From an uncultured Bacteroidota bacterium (GTDB lineage Bacteria; Bacteroidota; Bacteroidia; Flavobacteriales; Flavobacteriaceae): DNA of 33,914 bases. Position 1 is the first letter of the stretch. Each line of letters opens with the position of its first letter. The DNA lies in the NCBI GenBank assembly GCA_903819815.1, contig CAIJFC010000097.1, positions 1 to 33,914 on the forward strand, in the 5' to 3' direction. Of the stretch, positions 28,788-33,914 are shown piece after piece. Position numbers and translations under genes: made by a program. The notes under the pieces were generated by a model that was given only the letters and a program-made list of their open reading frames with translations, had not been told where the DNA came from and did no database searches.

Positions 28788-29915
28788 ATGAAAAAAATAG
28801 TACTAATTAGTTTTTTAGCTGTTGGATTAATTTTAACTGGAATGATTTCTAAAAATGGAATTATTTCTAAAATTAACAACAGTAAAGGTCAATCTATTTC
28901 TGATAAAAATATAAAAACTACTAAATCTCAAGTAAATTCAAAGGATACTATTTCAATAATTGGTGTTGGCGACATGATGTTGGGAACCAATTATCCTGCG
29001 GAAAGTTATTTGCCACCTGAAGACGGAAAAAACATCTTAACCCCAGTAAAACAAATCATTGAAAATGCAGATATTTCTTTCGGAAACCTTGAAGGTGCTA
29101 TTTTATCGGGGACGGGAACTGTAAAAACTTGTACAAATCCTGCTGTTTGTTACGCATTTAAAATGCCAAACCATTATGTAAATTATTTTAAAGAGGCAGG
29201 TTTTGATGTTTTAAGTATTGCAAATAACCACGTTAGTGATTTTGGCGAAACTGGAAAGGAAAACACTGTAAAAATGCTTGATGGAGTTGGTATTAAATAT
29301 GCAGGATTATTAAAATATCCTTACACTACCTTTGAAAAAAATGGAATAAAATATGGATTTTGTGCTTTTGCACCAAATAATGGTACAGTAGATATTAACG
29401 ACAGTGAAAATGCTGCCAAAATCGTTAAACAACTTAATTCAATATGCGATATTGTAATTGTTTCATTTCATGGCGGTGCAGAGGGTTCTTCAAAAAGCCA
29501 CTTAACCCGTTCTGATGAACTATTTTTAGGAGAAAATAGAGGTAACCCATATCAATTTGCACGAACAGTAATTGATGCGGGTGCGGATATTGTTTTTGGT
29601 CATGGCCCGCATGTAACCCGCGCAATTGACATTTACAAAGGGAAATTCATTGCTTATAGTATGGGGAATTTTGCTACTTATGGAAGATTTAATCTTAAAG
29701 GAATTTGTGGAATTGCACCAATTATTAAGCTTTTTGTAAATAAAAAAGGAGAATTTTTATCCGGTACTATTTATTCTACAAAACAAGTTGGTGAAGGTGG
29801 CCCTGTTATTGACGAGGACAAAACAGTCATAAAAGAAATAATCAACCTCACAAAATCTGATGTTCCAGAATCTCAAATATTGCTTGATGAAAACGGGGTA
29901 ATTACAAAAAAATAA
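28788..29915 (+). CDS. CapA-family (poly-gamma-glutamate capsule biosynthesis-like, metallophosphatase fold) protein
   Basis: N-terminal hydrophobic signal/anchor; IIGVGDMMLGTNYP; ADISFGNLEGAIL; FDVLSIANNHVSDFGETG; VSFHGGAEG; GADIVFGHGPHVTRAIDIYKGKFIAYSMGNF. Confidence 0.88.
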   Translation: MKKIVLISFLAVGLILTGMISKNGIISKINNSKGQSISDKNIKTTKSQVNSKDTISIIGVGDMMLGTNYPAESYLPPEDGKNILTPVKQIIENADISFGNLEGAILSGTGTVKTCTNPAVCYAFKMPNHYVNYFKEAGFDVLSIANNHVSDFGETGKENTVKMLDGVGIKYAGLLKYPYTTFEKNGIKYGFCAFAPNNGTVDINDSENAAKIVKQLNSICDIVIVSFHGGAEGSSKSHLTRSDELFLGENRGNPYQFARTVIDAGADIVFGHGPHVTRAIDIYKGKFIAYSMGNFATYGRFNLKGICGIAPIIKLFVNKKGEFLSGTIYSTKQVGEGGPVIDEDKTVIKEIINLTKSDVPESQILLDENGVITKK

Positions 29916-29986
29916 TTCCACTTTCATATCAATTTAATTCGTTTTTGGTTAATTAATTAAAAGTAATTAAAAAAACAAATTTTGTT

Positions 29987-29994
29987 TATATTTG
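29987..29994 (+). promoter_or_regulatory. Putative -7 promoter box (TATATTTG) for the SGNH-MBOAT-SGNH operon
   Basis: Exact TAnnTTTG match 18 nt upstream of the ATG at 30013. Confidence 0.6.
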
Positions 29995-30012
29995 CGGTAC
30001 TAATTTAAGAAT

Positions 30013-30807
30013 ATGGGTAAACCCTCAAAAAATAATTTTTTATTAATCGGTATCGGTTTTTTTATTTTATTTTCTTTTTTTTTTATTCTTAGTAATTCCG
30101 AAGAACCCCTTACTATCGAATTAAAAAAAGCAACAACTCCTTTCAAATCTGAAGAGAAAGATAGCGTTTTACCTACGAAAAAAAACAAGCTATCCAATAA
30201 AACTAATTCATCAATTGATACAATTAAAATTACTTCTGGCAAAGAACGTGTTTTGCTTATTGGTGACTCTCAATTAGAAGGTTTAAGAAGCCCAGTTTAT
30301 GATTATTGTGAATCCAACAACCACGAATTAATAGCTTCAGCATTGTGGTATGGATCTTCTACAAAAAATTGGAGTGAATCGGATACTCTTAGTTATTATA
30401 TAAAGAAGTATAAACCTACCTATTTGTTTATAGCTTTAGGGCTTAACGAACTGTTTGTTAACGATTTGGACAATAGAAGCCAGTATATTAAAAATATCAT
30501 TTCTAAGGTTAAAAAATTAGGTATTCGATATTATTGGATTGGACCAGCAGCTTGGAAACAAGATAAAGGAATTTGTAACCTTTTGGGACAATTAAACGGA
30601 TCGTTTTTTTATCCATCTCAAAAATTAAAATTAGATCGAGCAAAAGACAAGAGACATCCATCACGCAGTGCCGCTAGAATTTGGTTTGATAGCGTGGCAG
30701 TTCAAGTTACAAAACTTAACAACGACGGATTGAATTTAAGCATAAAAAAAGACACCATTAGGAAGATTAAAAACTCCCCTTTGTTAATTATCAATCAAGA
30801 AAAATAG
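30013..30807 (+). CDS. Membrane-anchored SGNH-hydrolase-fold protein
   Basis: N-terminal TM segment; block I VLLIGDSQLEG, block III ALGLNELF, block V DKRHPS (DxxH). Confidence 0.8.
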   Translation: MGKPSKNNFLLIGIGFFILFSFFFILSNSEEPLTIELKKATTPFKSEEKDSVLPTKKNKLSNKTNSSIDTIKITSGKERVLLIGDSQLEGLRSPVYDYCESNNHELIASALWYGSSTKNWSESDTLSYYIKKYKPTYLFIALGLNELFVNDLDNRSQYIKNIISKVKKLGIRYYWIGPAAWKQDKGICNLLGQLNGSFFYPSQKLKLDRAKDKRHPSRSAARIWFDSVAVQVTKLNNDGLNLSIKKDTIRKIKNSPLLIINQEK

Positions 30808-30816
30808 TTTTTATTA

Positions 30817-32265
30817 ATGGAATGGACTAACATCTTTATTCACAATCCTTCTGAACCTCTTTTATTTCATACGGGGGTTTTCTTGTTACTATTTTCTTTA
30901 TTTTTAATAGCCTATTCTTTTATTTATCAAAATCAAAAAGTTAGAAATATTGCACTAATTATTTTTGGATTTTATTTTTATTATAAAGCTAGCGGAATGT
31001 TCTTAATATTGCTAATAACTTCATTATCGGCCGATTATATTTTTTCAAAATGGATTCATAATTGTAAAAAAACTAAGCTAAAAAAACTAATTCTAATTTT
31101 TGGTATTCTTTTCAGCCTTTCTTTTTTAGTTTATTTTAAATATAGTAATTTCTTTTTAGAGAACATTTCCTATTTAACACACACCAATTATATTCTTTCA
31201 GATTTTATATTACCAATAGGTATATCATTTTATACATTCCAATCAATCAGTTACTTAGTTGACGTTTATCAAAATAAAATACAACCTAGCGGATTTATAA
31301 ACTACATGTTGTACATGACGTTTTTTCCTCATTTAGTAGCAGGTCCTATAGTAAGAGCGAAAGACTTTTTACCTCAAATAAAAAAGCCAACAAAACTTAA
31401 TAAAGGCAATATTAACGAAGCATTTTATCTAATTACAAAAGGGTTTATAAAAAAAGCGATTATAGCCGATTTTATAGCTCAATACGCCGATTCTGTATTT
31501 TCAACTCCAGATGGATTTTCTGGTGCTGAACACTTGATTTCTTCGCTTTGTTATACTTTGCAAATATTTTGTGATTTTAGTGGTTATACTGATATGGCAA
31601 TTGGAATAGCGCTTTTATTAGGTTTCCGTTTATGTGTTAACTTCGATTCGCCATACAAATCCTTAAATATTACCAATTTTTGGCACCGTTGGCACATTTC
31701 ACTTTCTTCTTGGTTGCGTGATTATGTTTATATTCCATTTGGAGGAAATAAAAAAGGTTTTAGCCTACAAATGCTTTTTCTATTATTAACGATGCTCATC
31801 GGTGGTTTTTGGCACGGAGCAAATTGGAAATTTATATTTTGGGGTGCTGGACATGGGATATTATTGATTCTTCACAAAATATTTCTTTTGAAATTTCCTA
31901 AAAAAATTGATAACCCTATATTTAATTTTGTATCATGGTTATTTACTTTTATTTGCGTTTCTTTACTGTGGATTCCATTTAGAGCAGGATCAATCGAGGA
32001 AACTATCTTTATTTACAATAAAATTTTTACGGATATCGATTTTAAGTATTTTTCAGCGATCTATTTTTCAAATACTTTACTAATTTATTTTTTATTGATC
32101 GGATACACATTAACCTTATTACCAAATACTATTAAAGAATTCGTTAAAAAACAATTTTATGATGCCAATATAATTACAAAATTTGTAATTTTAGGAATAT
32201 TGATTCAGCTGTTTTTACAAGTTAAATCATCTTCTATTCAACCCTTTATATACTTTCAATTCTAA
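30817..32265 (+). CDS. MBOAT-family O-acyltransferase (AlgI/PatA/DltB-like)
   Basis: Multi-TM; PIGISFYTFQSISYLVDVY; FFPHLVAGPIVRAKDFLPQI; FCDFSGYTDMAIGIALLLGF; ITNFWHRWHISLSSWLRDYVYIPFGGNKKG; MLIGGFWHGANWKFIFWGAGHG. Confidence 0.95.
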   Translation: MEWTNIFIHNPSEPLLFHTGVFLLLFSLFLIAYSFIYQNQKVRNIALIIFGFYFYYKASGMFLILLITSLSADYIFSKWIHNCKKTKLKKLILIFGILFSLSFLVYFKYSNFFLENISYLTHTNYILSDFILPIGISFYTFQSISYLVDVYQNKIQPSGFINYMLYMTFFPHLVAGPIVRAKDFLPQIKKPTKLNKGNINEAFYLITKGFIKKAIIADFIAQYADSVFSTPDGFSGAEHLISSLCYTLQIFCDFSGYTDMAIGIALLLGFRLCVNFDSPYKSLNITNFWHRWHISLSSWLRDYVYIPFGGNKKGFSLQMLFLLLTMLIGGFWHGANWKFIFWGAGHGILLILHKIFLLKFPKKIDNPIFNFVSWLFTFICVSLLWIPFRAGSIEETIFIYNKIFTDIDFKYFSAIYFSNTLLIYFLLIGYTLTLLPNTIKEFVKKQFYDANIITKFVILGILIQLFLQVKSSSIQPFIYFQF

Positions 32266-32267
32266 TA

Positions 32268-33749
32268 ATGAAAAAACCAAATAACAACTTTTATTTACTA
32301 ATTATGCTTTTGTTTTGCAACATCAGTATGAATTCTCAAACTCAAATTTCGGATAGTATCAATTCCAATCCAATCAGTTTACAAAATAACATAATTGAAA
32401 ACCCAAAAGGACTTGAAAGAACTTTTAAAAAACTTAAAACTATTAAAGAGGGAGATAATTCTAATTTAGTGGTGGTACATTTAGGTGATTCTCATATTCA
32501 AATGGGGCATTTTTCAGGGAAATTCAAACTTAATTTACAAAATGAATTTGGAGATTGTGGAGATGGTATTTTGTTCCCTTATTCAGCATGTAAAAGTGTT
32601 GGGCCTAGAAATTTAAAATCTCAATTTATGGGGTCTTGGGAGTTTAACAATATCACTTCCTCACCCAATAAAATTGAGATCGGCCTAAAAGGATATGGAC
32701 TCCGAACAAAAGACACATTATCCAGATTTTCTTTTAATTACTCACCCGAAACAACTTTGCATAAAAGTATTAATGTTAAAAAAGTAAAGATTTTTCACGG
32801 TAAGAATAACTTTCAAATTAAGTTAAATAATACAAATTCTGGTAATTTAATTCTTACAGAAAACATATCTTCAAACTTTGACTTATCATCTATAAATGCG
32901 TCATTAGGAACTTCCGATTTTAGTTTTAAATTAATACAAGAAAACGACTCACAAAGTGAATTTAATTTTCATGGAATATTCTTTGAAAGTGATCAAAATC
33001 GTGGTGTTCAATACCATGAATGTGGTGTTGTTGGAGCCCAATTTTTACAAATGATCAAATATTCGCCTTTACTAATTGAGCAATTAGTTGCGTTAAAACC
33101 AAATTTGATAATTATCTCCTATGGATCAAATGAATCTTATATTAGAAATTTTGATTCCGTTTTATATAAAAATGAAATTGAGATTTTTCTTTCAAAAATT
33201 AAAAAAGAATTACCTGAAACAGAATTTCTTTTTACAACAACACCAGACACTAGAAGTAATAATCAACATCCTGCTTTTACGAAAGAGATAAACAACACAC
33301 AGCGAGAAATTGCTAATAAAAACAATGCCGCTTTATGGGATTTAAACACGGTAATGGGAGGTGAAAATTCGATGATTCAATGGCATAAAAATGGGCTTGC
33401 AAATAATGATAAACTACATTTTGTAAAATCTGGATACCAACTTCAAGGCAATCTTTTTAGTTTGTCCTTTTTCAATGCAATTAATAACAAATTCCCGAAT
33501 TTGATAAAAACAGACTCGTTAATTTCAGAAATTAATCATCAAATACTTGTATTCAAAAAAGCTAAAACTATTAAAAGTGAAACGCCAAAGTCTTCAAAAA
33601 AAATAAAACATGTGGTTGAAAAAGGAGATACATTATTGAAAATTTCAAAAAAATACAATTGCTCCATTTCATCAATTTTAGAGGCCAATAATAAAACATC
33701 AAATCTAATAAAACTTGGAGAAACACTGATAATTCCTGAATCCTTATAA
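32268..33749 (+). CDS. Secreted SGNH-hydrolase-fold protein with C-terminal LysM domain
   Basis: Signal peptide; block I VVHLGDSHIQMGHFS, block II HECGVVGAQF, block III ISYGSNES, block V DKLHFVKSGY; C-terminal LysM KHVVEKGDTLLKISKKYNCSISSILEANNKTSNLIKLGETLIIPESL. Confidence 0.9.
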   Translation: MKKPNNNFYLLIMLLFCNISMNSQTQISDSINSNPISLQNNIIENPKGLERTFKKLKTIKEGDNSNLVVVHLGDSHIQMGHFSGKFKLNLQNEFGDCGDGILFPYSACKSVGPRNLKSQFMGSWEFNNITSSPNKIEIGLKGYGLRTKDTLSRFSFNYSPETTLHKSINVKKVKIFHGKNNFQIKLNNTNSGNLILTENISSNFDLSSINASLGTSDFSFKLIQENDSQSEFNFHGIFFESDQNRGVQYHECGVVGAQFLQMIKYSPLLIEQLVALKPNLIIISYGSNESYIRNFDSVLYKNEIEIFLSKIKKELPETEFLFTTTPDTRSNNQHPAFTKEINNTQREIANKNNAALWDLNTVMGGENSMIQWHKNGLANNDKLHFVKSGYQLQGNLFSLSFFNAINNKFPNLIKTDSLISEINHQILVFKKAKTIKSETPKSSKKIKHVVEKGDTLLKISKKYNCSISSILEANNKTSNLIKLGETLIIPESL

Positions 33750-33760
33750 TTGTATTAATA

Positions 33761-33793
33761 AAAAAACCACAATTAATAATTGTAGTTTTTTTT
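33761..33793. terminator. Rho-independent (probably bidirectional) terminator closing the SGNH-MBOAT-SGNH operon
   Basis: aaaaaaccacaatt-aat-aattgtagtttttt, one mismatch, T run on both strands. Confidence 0.75.
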
Positions 33794-33914
33794 ATAAAAA
33801 TTTATTTAAAAAGGCATACGGAGACGATATAATTTCTACTGATCGTTTTTTAAAATCAATTACTCAGTTCCTTTTACAAATGGTTTCAGCAAGCGCTAAA
33901 TACGACAGTGTAAA

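Noticed and set aside
29434-30242. Minus-strand ORFs at 29434-29625 and 30000-30242
   Set aside because: Antisense to the CapA-like and SGNH genes; the second also covers the operon promoter.
33794-33914. Possible partial gene at the window end
   Set aside because: The minus strand reads FTLSYLALAETICKRN-stop (33914-33864) and the plus strand is also open (...MVSASAKYDSV). With so few codons neither can be assigned; the adjacent sequence is needed.

Overview
The window is an AT-rich Bacteroidota chromosome segment, most likely Flavobacterium-like. This rests on TAnnTTTG promoter boxes, a T9SS sorting tail, a TonB-dependent receptor paired with a DUF4249-type protein, and a PafA-type phosphatase. 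Most of it is ordinary core content: rplS, icd, a thiamine pyrophosphokinase, rlmF, uvrB, sucC, a lysA-like gene, mnmA, yidC, pyrG and guaA. Accessory content includes a small RelE/ParE-type toxin-antitoxin module, a secreted S8 protease and a PafA-like phosphatase. There are also a double-LysM protein with a putative periplasmic-binding-like domain and a 3' locus of CapA, a membrane-anchored SGNH protein, an MBOAT acyltransferase and an SGNH-LysM protein. That last locus is the best candidate for an under-described system: possibly an envelope or peptidoglycan O-acylation/deacylation module. No tRNA, rRNA, CRISPR array or transposase was recognised. All family calls come from reading the sequence; no database search was run.
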